Of a stretch of 46,224 bases of DNA, positions 27,065-34,263 are shown piece after piece. The stretch lies in the NCBI GenBank assembly GCA_024277255.1, contig JAJRVQ010000102.1:1-46224 (forward strand), read 5' to 3'. Positions within the stretch are counted from its first letter, which is position 1. The number at the start of each line of letters is the position of its first letter. The DNA is from Acidobacteriota bacterium (GTDB lineage Bacteria > Acidobacteriota > Thermoanaerobaculia > Multivoradales > SZUA-115). The notes beneath the pieces are model-generated. The model saw only the letters and a list, made by a program, of their open reading frames with translations, had not been told where the DNA came from and did no database searches. The position numbers were made by a program, and so were the translations under genes.

Positions 27065-28501
27065 ATGCCCCGCTCTTCGCCGCATTCCAAGCCCCATCCA
27101 AGCCGTGGCCTTGTCGGCCGCCTGTGGGCGGAGCTGCGCCTCGCCGTGGCCGGTACTCACGGCGACTTCACCAGCGGTTCGATCGGCCGTGCCATCTTCC
27201 TGCTCGCGGTGCCGATGATTCTGGAGATGCTGATGGAGTCGCTCTTCGGCATCTGCGACATCTTCTTCGTCTCGCGGCTCGGGCCCGAGGAGGTCGCCTC
27301 CGTCGGCCTCACCGACTCTCTGTTGACTCTCTTCGTCTTCTCGACCGCGGTGGGTCTGAGCATGGCCACCACCGCCATGGTGGCGCGGCGCATCGGCGAG
27401 AAGAAACCGGAGGAGGCGGCGATCGCCGCCGTTCAGGCCATCGTCATCGGCACCGTTCTCGCCTTGATGGTCGGAATTCCAGGGGCGCTGAACGCCGAGC
27501 GACTGCTGGCGATGATGGGCGGCTCCCCAGAGCTGATCGCCACGGGATCCACCTACACCGCCGTGATGGTGGGCGGCTCGATCACCATCTACATGCTGTT
27601 CCTGATCAACGCGGTCTTTCGCGGCGCCGGTGACGCGGCGATCGCCATGCGCGTCCTCTGGTTGGCCAACGGCATCAACCTGATTCTCGATCCATGCCTG
27701 ATCTTCGGCCTCGGTCCCTTCCCCGAGCTGGGCTTGACCGGCGCCGCCGTCGCCACCACCATCGGCCGTGGCATCGGCGTGCTGCTGCAGCTGTGGGCAC
27801 TGTTCCGCGGCAGCCGTCGCTTCGCCGTCACCTTCGACAAGCTCAAGATCGTACCGTCGGTGATGAGTCGCTTGATCCGCGTCTCCCTCGGCGGCATCGT
27901 GCAGTTCGCCATCGCCACTTCGAGTTGGGTTGGACTGGTGCGCATCATCGCCATCTTCGGCGACGCCGCGGTGGCCGGCTATACCCTCGCCCTCAAGCTG
28001 ATCATCGTCGCCATCCTGCCCTCCTGGGGAATGTCCAACGCCGCCGCCAGCCTGGTCGGCCAGAACCTCGGTGCCGGCGAGCCTGACCGCGCCGAAGCCT
28101 CGGTGTGGCGTGCAGGTATCTACAACACGGTCTTCCTGGTCGGCACCGGTCTGTGCTTCATCCTCTTCGCCCGCCAACTGATCGGGATCTTCACCGACGA
28201 CCCCGTGGTGCTCGGCTATGGCATCGACTGCCTGCGCTTCGTCAGCTACGGCTACGCCTTCTACGCCTGGGGCATGGTCCTGTCGCAGGCCTTCAACGGC
28301 GCCGGCGACACCTGGACACCGACCAGGATCAACCTGTTCTGCTACTGGCTCTTCCAGATCCCGCTCGCTTACCTCCTGGCCACCCACTTCGGAATGGAGG
28401 CCCGCGGCGCCTTCGTCGCGATTACGGCCGCGGAGGGATTGTTGGGAGTGGTGAGCTTTCTGGTCTTTCGGCGTGGACGGTGGAAGACACGCGAGATCTA
28501 G
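27065..28501 (+). CDS. MATE family multidrug/cation exporter
   Basis: This 478-residue inner-membrane antiporter has 12 predicted helices in two related halves. The first half contains AVPMILEMLMESLFGICDIFFVSRLG, a typical MATE opening. The linker has GAGDAAIAMRVLW, and the second-half helix has VAGYTLALKLIIVAILPSWGMSNAAASLVGQNLGAG. MATE proteins export drugs or metabolites using Na+ or H+ gradients; the substrate cannot be predicted. An acidic residue appears in the first helix (Glu of MILEMLMES), as in family members. The stop overlaps the convergent AMIN/NTF2 gene by 4 bp. Confidence 0.93.
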   Translation: MPRSSPHSKPHPSRGLVGRLWAELRLAVAGTHGDFTSGSIGRAIFLLAVPMILEMLMESLFGICDIFFVSRLGPEEVASVGLTDSLLTLFVFSTAVGLSMATTAMVARRIGEKKPEEAAIAAVQAIVIGTVLALMVGIPGALNAERLLAMMGGSPELIATGSTYTAVMVGGSITIYMLFLINAVFRGAGDAAIAMRVLWLANGINLILDPCLIFGLGPFPELGLTGAAVATTIGRGIGVLLQLWALFRGSRRFAVTFDKLKIVPSVMSRLIRVSLGGIVQFAIATSSWVGLVRIIAIFGDAAVAGYTLALKLIIVAILPSWGMSNAAASLVGQNLGAGEPDRAEASVWRAGIYNTVFLVGTGLCFILFARQLIGIFTDDPVVLGYGIDCLRFVSYGYAFYAWGMVLSQAFNGAGDTWTPTRINLFCYWLFQIPLAYLLATHFGMEARGAFVAITAAEGLLGVVSFLVFRRGRWKTREI

Positions 28502-29505
28502 GAGTCCGCCGCCACCCACGTTTCTCTCAGGATCTTCCAGCTTCCGTCTTGGCGGATGAGGTCCAGGGTCTTGAATCCGCGGTCTTGGTGGGTGTCGGAG
28601 CGGTAGTCTTGGACGAAGCGCACGGTGGCTCGATCAGCGTCGAGAATGCTGGTTCTAAAGTCGCTGAGCGCCACTTCGACGAAGTTCGGCGAGGCCAGCT
28701 GTCGGCGGCGACGGGCTTGCCATTGCTCGCGGCTCAGTCCATGGGCGGGCTGGAAGTCACGAGCGTAGAAGGAAAGATAGTCCTCGACGCTGCGCCGTGA
28801 CCAAGCATGGGCCCATGCCTGAGCCATATTGATCAGCACGTTGATGTCGGGCAAGGCAGGCTTTGTAGGCTCGGTCCTCTTTGGGGTGGGTTGGGGCGAC
28901 GGCTTGGGCGGCGGGGTTGATACCGGCCGCGGGCGCAGCGGAGCCGGCGCCGCGACCTCGCGCCGTGGACTCGTCGACGGCTGCGACTCCTGGGGTCTGG
29001 GGCGCAAGGGGGCCGGTGGTTGAACCGTCCGCAGCGGCGTTGGAGCGGGCTTTGCGACCGGCGATGCCAGCTGTTGGAGCCGCACTCGCACCTGACCATC
29101 GCCGGGATCGATGGCGAACGTGACCGGTTGGCGAGTGGTGACCACGATCACCGTTATCGGACGCTTGCCTCGATACTTCGGCCGAACCTCAATCTTCGAA
29201 ATCAACCCTTCGTCGACCGCCAGGTCCTGAACCTGAGGGCCCGGCAGGTAGTTGCCGAGCTGGACCAGGATCTGGCCCTCCTTTCCCTGCCGAGCACCGG
29301 CCGACAACTGCCCTCCCTGCAAGTGCAGCAGCAAGTCGGTGGTCTCTCCGCGCTGGCTGATCTCGATCGACTCGAGCTGGCCCGCTATCGTCGGCTGCGC
29401 TTGCGGCTGCGCTGCCAGCGCAGGCCTCGACAACAACGGTAAAGCCAGGGCGATCACCACGGTAGCGACGGTGCGAAACAAGGAAGAAAAGGAAAAGAAA
29501 CTCAT
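28498..29505 (-). CDS. Secreted protein with AMIN-like and NTF2-like domains
   Basis: This 335-residue exported protein has a signal peptide (TVVIALALPLLSRPALA). Residues ~40-145 look like an AMIN domain (LESIEISQRGETTDLLLHL, VQLGNYLPGPQ, VTFAIDPGDGQVRVRL), which usually anchors proteins to peptidoglycan or the division site. A Pro-rich linker (~150-225) contains a repeated APLRPRP unit. Residues ~230-335 resemble the NTF2-like domain found at the C-terminus of Cds6-type L,D-transpeptidases (AWAHAWSRRSVEDYLSFYARDF). No transpeptidase domain is present. A periplasmic cell-wall role is inferred. The ATG at 29503-29505 was chosen as it directly precedes the signal peptide. Confidence 0.75.
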   Translation of the reverse strand: MSFFSFSSLFRTVATVVIALALPLLSRPALAAQPQAQPTIAGQLESIEISQRGETTDLLLHLQGGQLSAGARQGKEGQILVQLGNYLPGPQVQDLAVDEGLISKIEVRPKYRGKRPITVIVVTTRQPVTFAIDPGDGQVRVRLQQLASPVAKPAPTPLRTVQPPAPLRPRPQESQPSTSPRREVAAPAPLRPRPVSTPPPKPSPQPTPKRTEPTKPALPDINVLINMAQAWAHAWSRRSVEDYLSFYARDFQPAHGLSREQWQARRRRQLASPNFVEVALSDFRTSILDADRATVRFVQDYRSDTHQDRGFKTLDLIRQDGSWKILRETWVAADS

Positions 29506-29653
29506 CGCAGTACCCCCAGAATAGAGCCTGATCTGGCAAGACCTACTCACAAAACCAACGCAAGACGCTGACCCAAACACCCCGCCTCAGCGGCGCGAAC
29601 TTCAACCCTGTGGTTCCCCACTCTCAACCTTGTCGCAGGAATGCACTTGGCGA

Positions 29654-30244
29654 CTACGCCTCCACCATCTCCATCCCCAGTCGCACCAGGAGATTCTGGA
29701 TGATGTTCGCGGTCAGCCCCCAGATTCGCCGGCTACCCACATGGTAGACGCGGATGCGACGTTGACGGCCATCGATCACCACATCGCGGTCCTCGATCAA
29801 CCGCGGGTTGGCCAGCGCGGTGAGCGGCACCGTGAACATTTCCGCGATCTCCTCGCGGTTGATCTTGGTCTCGAAGGGAAAGGCCAGTGCCCCGACGCAG
29901 GGGACTATCCGGTAGCCGCTGTTGCTCGCCATCTCGTCCAGTTCGCCGAGCTGAAGAATCTTGCTCGGATCGATCCCCAGCTCTTCCTGGGTTTCGCGCC
30001 GAGCCGCCGCCCAGTCGTCTTCGCCCAACTCGTGACCACCCCCGGGGAAGGCGAATTGTCCCTTGTGGGTCGGTAGCTGGTGTGAGCGCTGGGTCAGCAC
30101 CGTCCACAGCTCCCCGGCATCGACATAGAGCGGCACCAGGACCGCCGCCTTTCTCGCCTCGCTGGCGCTCGCCAGGCGAGTCGGCGGCGGATGGATCAAC
30201 CGCTGGCGAACCTCCTGGATCCAACTGGTGCTCTGCTCGCTCAT
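29654..30244 (-). CDS. NUDIX hydrolase, probable CoA pyrophosphatase
   Basis: This 196-residue hydrolase has a complete NUDIX box beginning GGHELGE and ending RETQEELGI. The preceding signature LTQRSHQLPTHKGQFAFPGG matches the CoA-pyrophosphatase (NudL/PCD1) subfamily, which splits CoA and CoA derivatives to phosphopantetheine and 3',5'-ADP. The ATG at 30242-30244 overlaps the upstream gene's stop as ATGA. It is the last gene of the prfB-GT-membrane protein-NUDIX operon. A type II pantothenate kinase is encoded 20 kb away, so the two need not be linked. Confidence 0.88.
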   Translation of the reverse strand: MSEQSTSWIQEVRQRLIHPPPTRLASASEARKAAVLVPLYVDAGELWTVLTQRSHQLPTHKGQFAFPGGGHELGEDDWAAARRETQEELGIDPSKILQLGELDEMASNSGYRIVPCVGALAFPFETKINREEIAEMFTVPLTALANPRLIEDRDVVIDGRQRRIRVYHVGSRRIWGLTANIIQNLLVRLGMEMVEA

Positions 30245-30771
30245 GGGGAGAGATTCTCCGGTTCCGCGCTCAAGGTCAACCCCAAGGGACCTCCCGGAGC
30301 ATCCGGCATGACCCATTTGAGACGATATCGATAGGAAGCCGGCAGCGGCCACAAGCGGCGGCGAGCCCCGGCACTTTCGAGCGCGATCTCGAAAAGCACA
30401 CGACCGTCGGGGCGCAGGATCGTCTGGGTCAGCAGCCCTCCCTCGATTTCGAGTCCGGCCGCGGAGCGGGACTCGAATTCGAGGGTCAGCGAGGAGAGCG
30501 GTCGCCGGCTGACCACCTCGATTTCGGGGACTTGATGAGCGGCGACGGTCAACGGCATCGCGGCGGCCTGCGGGCTCGTCGTCGGCCAGGCTGAGGAGTT
30601 CAAGCACCGCACCTCCAGTCCATCGGCAAAGCGGACCACCGGCAACGGCGAGCGCGATGACCAGAGAGCGAGCGCGGCGAGAAGGACGATCAGCGCCACC
30701 ACCACCAGCGTCGAGCGGCGGGCAGAGCGGCCTCTGCGCCTTCGCCGGCCTCGCGGAGTTGGCGCCGTCAA
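30241..30771 (-). CDS. Small membrane-anchored protein of unknown function
   Basis: The product has about 176 residues: a very basic N-terminus (RGRRRRRGRSARR), one membrane helix (TLVVVALIVLLAALALW) and an outside beta-rich domain of ~125 residues with no recognised motif. The start is unclear. A TTG at 30769-30771, 7 nt after a strong GGAGG and overlapping the upstream stop as TTGA, is preferred over the GTG five codons upstream. Sitting between a glycosyltransferase and a NUDIX gene, with overlaps on both sides, it probably works in glycan or envelope metabolism. That is inference. Confidence 0.65.
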   Translation of the reverse strand: MTAPTPRGRRRRRGRSARRSTLVVVALIVLLAALALWSSRSPLPVVRFADGLEVRCLNSSAWPTTSPQAAAMPLTVAAHQVPEIEVVSRRPLSSLTLEFESRSAAGLEIEGGLLTQTILRPDGRVLFEIALESAGARRRLWPLPASYRYRLKWVMPDAPGGPLGLTLSAEPENLSP

Positions 30772-32369
30772 ACCGCTTCCTCCCACCGGGCGCCCTCCGC
30801 CTCCGGAGCGTCCAGCACGCGCGTCTCGATACGTAGCCGGACCGCACCACTCGGCCGCCGCAGGGCGAGCCGGAACCGGGCCGTCTCACCCGGCGCCACA
30901 TCGCGCTGCAGGGGCAGCCAAGGAGGCGCCAGAGCCAACTCCCCCGGTTCTGCCTCCTCGCCGCGAACCAACTCGACAGAGAGGGCCATGCCTCCCGGCC
31001 CGTGCACCGCCGCCAGCCAGCGGGCCTCGCCGCGATTCTCGACTTCGATGGTCAACTCGCGCCGGCAGCCTTCCGGCCAGGGAGCGGTGTGGCCGGCGAC
31101 CCGGATGCGCGCCGGTAGCCACGGCCAGACCAAGCTGGTCGGCGGCGCCACCGCGCACTGCGGCCAGCGCCCCGCCTCTTCATCCAAGGGCGCCAGCTCG
31201 CCCCACTGCGCGCAGGCCTCGATCACCGCGCGGGCCGCCGCGGCGGGGCTGTGGTGCGAGCGCACATGGTCGCGGGCCGCCTCGCCCATCTTGCGCAGCT
31301 GGCCGGGATCGACCGAGAGCCGCTGCAGTGCCGCCGCCAAGGCGGCGGGCTCGCCTTCGCCCAGCGCCACCTTGATCACCACCTCGTCCGGCAATTCGGC
31401 GAACTGAGCGTAGTCCGAGACCACACAGGGCCGTCCCACGGCCAGTACGCGCAACAGCGAGGCCGAGGTCTCCCCGGCGGTCGGGTAGCGTAGATTGAGC
31501 GCCACGTCGGTGGCGGCGATCGCCGCCGTCAACTCCTCGAAGGGCAGATAGCCCAGCAGATGAACCCGCTCGCGCACCCCGGCCCGGCGCGCCACCTGGT
31601 CGAGGTCGAGCGCCGGGGACGACTCACCCGCGACCAGTAGGTGAGCCGACTTCAGCCGCTCATCGGCCAGGCAGCGCACCACCGTCGCCGTGCGCTTGAT
31701 CGGAGTTTGGAAACCAAAGGAACCGAGCAGCAAGGCTGCCTCGGGGATGGCGTAGCGCCGGCGCAGCGCCAGGCCGGCGGCCCGATCGGCCGGGGGCGGC
31801 AGCGGCACCCCCATCGGCACCGCCCGCACCCTCACCTCGGGGTCCTCCTCGCCGATCATCCCCGCCGCCCAAGCGCTGTGCACCAAGACGCCACGCTGGC
31901 GGCGCAGCAGGCTACGGTGGGCCGGCAGCGCGAAGACCGACGCCTGATCCTCGATCCCCCAGTGTCGCGGGTGGCTCGCCGCCTCGCCGATCCAGCCATG
32001 ATCCGCCGCCAACCGGTCGCGATAACCGGCAAAGTCGCGCCTCCCCAGGGTCATCTTGTGCAGCAGGTGGTGCAAGACCAGATCGTGCAAGGTCAAGATG
32101 CCCGGCCGCTCCATGGCCAGCTCGGCGACCGCCTCATGATAGGGATTGTTGCCCATCTGGTAGAGCGGCAAACGGCCGCCGGCACCGATCTCGCTCATCG
32201 GCCGCGGTCGCCACCGCTCTTCGATCTCGGCTGAGACCGGCTGCTCGGGCAGCCGCAACACACGGACATCGGCCAGGGCGGCCAGGCGGGGCAGAAGGTC
32301 GGCGCTGTAGTCGGCGATCCCGGAGCGAACCGGCGGCAGCGGCGAGACAAAGTGGATGGCTATCGGCAT
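30768..32369 (-). CDS. Family 4 glycosyltransferase with C-terminal beta-sandwich domain
   Basis: The product has 533 residues. Residues 1-~410 form a GT-B transferase: FVSPLPPVRSGIADYSADLL, the acceptor-side LTLHDLVLHHLL, the donor-side LLGSFGFQTPIKRT and the sugar-nucleotide loop region NLRYPTAGETSASLLRVLAVGRP. Residues ~425-530 look like an immunoglobulin-like beta-sandwich (ELTIEVENRGEARW, VAPGETARFRLALR), which may bind the growing glycan or the membrane complex. The ATG at 32367-32369 starts at the first conserved strand, 26 bp after prfB. The acceptor is unknown; exopolysaccharide or LPS is plausible. Confidence 0.82.
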   Translation of the reverse strand: MPIAIHFVSPLPPVRSGIADYSADLLPRLAALADVRVLRLPEQPVSAEIEERWRPRPMSEIGAGGRLPLYQMGNNPYHEAVAELAMERPGILTLHDLVLHHLLHKMTLGRRDFAGYRDRLAADHGWIGEAASHPRHWGIEDQASVFALPAHRSLLRRQRGVLVHSAWAAGMIGEEDPEVRVRAVPMGVPLPPPADRAAGLALRRRYAIPEAALLLGSFGFQTPIKRTATVVRCLADERLKSAHLLVAGESSPALDLDQVARRAGVRERVHLLGYLPFEELTAAIAATDVALNLRYPTAGETSASLLRVLAVGRPCVVSDYAQFAELPDEVVIKVALGEGEPAALAAALQRLSVDPGQLRKMGEAARDHVRSHHSPAAAARAVIEACAQWGELAPLDEEAGRWPQCAVAPPTSLVWPWLPARIRVAGHTAPWPEGCRRELTIEVENRGEARWLAAVHGPGGMALSVELVRGEEAEPGELALAPPWLPLQRDVAPGETARFRLALRRPSGAVRLRIETRVLDAPEAEGARWEEAV

Positions 32370-32395
32370 GGGTGCAGAGGTCGTCGCCGGGTCGA

Positions 32396-33509
32396 TCAGC
32401 CGGCCGCCTCGCTCTCCGCCGCCATCTGGCCGCGCAAGAAGGCCTCCAAGAAGGGATCGATCCCGCCGTCCAGCACCTTGTCGGCGTCGCCCACCTCGGT
32501 TCCCGTGCGGTGGTCCTTGACCATGCGGTAGGGGTGCAGCACGTAGCTGCGGATCTGGCTGCCCCAACCGATCTCCATCTTCTTGCCCTCGCGCTCCGCC
32601 TGCTCCGCCTCCCGCTTCTTCACCTCCAGATCGTAGAGCCGGCCACGCAGCAGCTTCATCGCCGTCGAGCGGTTCTTGATCTGGCTGCGCTCGTTCTGGC
32701 ACGAGACGACGATGTTGGTCGGCAGGTGGGTGATGCGCACCGCCGATTCCGTCTTGTTGACGTGCTGGCCGCCCGCCCCCGAGGCGCGGAAGGTGTCGAT
32801 GCGCAGATCCTTGTCGTCCACCTCGATGTCGATGGTGTCGTCCACATCCGGGTAGACGTCGACCGAAGCAAACGAGGTGTGGCGCCGGCTGGCCGCGTCG
32901 TACGGGCTGATGCGCACCAAGCGATGGACACCGTTCTCGCCCTTGAGATAGCCGAAGGCGTTTTCACCGCGCAGCGCGAAGGTGACACTCTTGATGCCCG
33001 CCTCCTCGCCGTCCTGGCGCTCGAAGATCTCGACGGAGTAACCTTGCTTTTCGCCCCAGCGCAGATACATGCGCAGCAGCATGTCCGCCCAGTCCTGGGA
33101 CTCGGTGCCGCCCGCTCCCGGGTGGAGGGCGAGGATGGCGTCCTTGTCGTCATCCGGCCCGGAGAGTTTGAGGCTCAATTCAAGCCCCGCCAGCTCCGGT
33201 TCCAGCCGATCGAGAAAGTTGGCCAACTCGTCGTCCGCCTCGCCCTCGGCCAGCAGTTCCGACCAAACCTCCAACTCCTCACCGTCGGAGCGCAACCGCT
33301 CCAGCGTCGCCACCTGCCGCTCCAACGAGCGCCGGCGGCGCAACAGCTCGGTGTTGGCCCCCTGGTTCTCCCAGAACCCGGGCACCTCCATCTCCCGATC
33401 GATCTCGGAGAGTTCCTGCTCTACCCCCGCCTGTTCAAAGATACCCCCGAAGGTCGAGGAGTTGGCGGGTCAGGCCGGCGATGCGCTGCTGGGTTTCGAA
33501 CTCACTCAT
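32396..33509 (-). CDS. prfB: Peptide chain release factor 2 with programmed +1 frameshift
   Basis: RF2 releases finished proteins at UGA and UAA. The reading frame starts with ATG at 33507-33509, runs 24 codons (ending DLRGYL) and meets TGA at 33435-33437. A +1 shift that skips T33437 continues as EQAGVEQELSEID into the long frame that ends at 32396, giving about 370 residues. The GGQ catalytic loop is GAGGQHVNKTE. The stop-codon-reading tripeptide is SPY in RISPYDAASRRHTSF, where E. coli has SPF. The codon after the shift is GAA (Glu) rather than the common GAC. The gene heads an operon with the glycosyltransferase 26 bp downstream. Confidence 0.96.
33435..33448 (-). promoter_or_regulatory. 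Programmed frameshift site of prfB
   Basis: The minus-strand sequence GGGGGTATCTTTGA has the slippery CTT and in-frame TGA of the classical RF2 autoregulation site, with a Shine-Dalgarno-like G-run just upstream. When RF2 is low, the ribosome shifts +1 past TGA and makes more RF2. Confidence 0.93.
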
Positions 33510-33640
33510 AGCGGCTGGATTGTAGCAGTGCAGCGGCGCGAGTTGAGGCGAATCTGCCTGCTCCACCCGCGCCCTACCGCCCTCGCCGCTGGTAGCATGC
33601 GCCGAGTGAACTTGCAGCTTGACGAGTCTGGAGAACTTTC

Positions 33641-34219
33641 ATGTCTAAGCCACGCATCCTCGCCTTCGCCGGAAGTACGCGGAAGGATTCATACAACGCT
33701 CGTCTGGTCCGCATCGCCGCCGAGGGCGCCCGCGACGCGGGTGCCGAGGTCACGGTTCTCGATCTACGGGAGTTTCCACTGCCGCTGTTCAACGAAGACC
33801 TCGAAAGAGAGCAGGGCGCACCCGCCAACGCAGCCGAACTCAAGAAGTTGTTCTTCGCCCACCACGGCCTGCTGATCGCGGCACCGGAGTACAACAGTTC
33901 GATCACGCCGTTGCTCAAGAACACGATCGACTGGGTCTCGCGGCCGGCCGAGGGCGAGGCTCCGTTGGCCGCGTACCGAGGCAAGGTGGCTGCCCTGATG
34001 GCCGCCTCACCCGGTGGGCTTGGTGGCTTGAGAGGCCTGGTTCACCTGCGCTCGATCCTGAGCAACATCGGGGTCCTCGTGCTGCCGGATCAAATCGCCG
34101 TCCCCCGTTCCTTCGAGGCCTTTGGAGAGCAGGGACAACTCAACGACGACAACCGACAGGAACGAGTTCAAGCTCTGGGTGAGTCCGTCGCCGAGACCTT
34201 GAGCAAGCTCGCCGACTGA
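33641..34219 (+). CDS. NADPH-dependent FMN reductase family protein
   Basis: The product has 192 residues with a flavodoxin-like fold. The N-terminal FMN-phosphate loop is AFAGSTRKDSYNARL, and the second flavin-binding motif is APEYNSSITPLLKN. Enzymes of this group (ChrR, azoreductase or quinone reductase type) reduce quinones, chromate or azo compounds with NAD(P)H in the cytoplasm. A GGAG about 9 nt before the ATG supports the start. It is divergent from prfB, with 131 bp between the start codons, and ends 44 bp before the convergent nSTAND gene. The natural substrate cannot be inferred. Confidence 0.9.
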   Translation: MSKPRILAFAGSTRKDSYNARLVRIAAEGARDAGAEVTVLDLREFPLPLFNEDLEREQGAPANAAELKKLFFAHHGLLIAAPEYNSSITPLLKNTIDWVSRPAEGEAPLAAYRGKVAALMAASPGGLGGLRGLVHLRSILSNIGVLVLPDQIAVPRSFEAFGEQGQLNDDNRQERVQALGESVAETLSKLAD

Positions 34220-34263
34220 GACGAATCAGAGAATGTTCGGGTGGCTCCTTTGATGAGGCCCGA

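Noticed and set aside
26996..28519. Long 507-codon minus-strand open frame opposite the MATE gene
   Set aside because: It lies antisense to a clear 12-helix MATE protein, is extremely rich in Asp, Gly, Glu and His, and shows no motif. It is a high-GC shadow.
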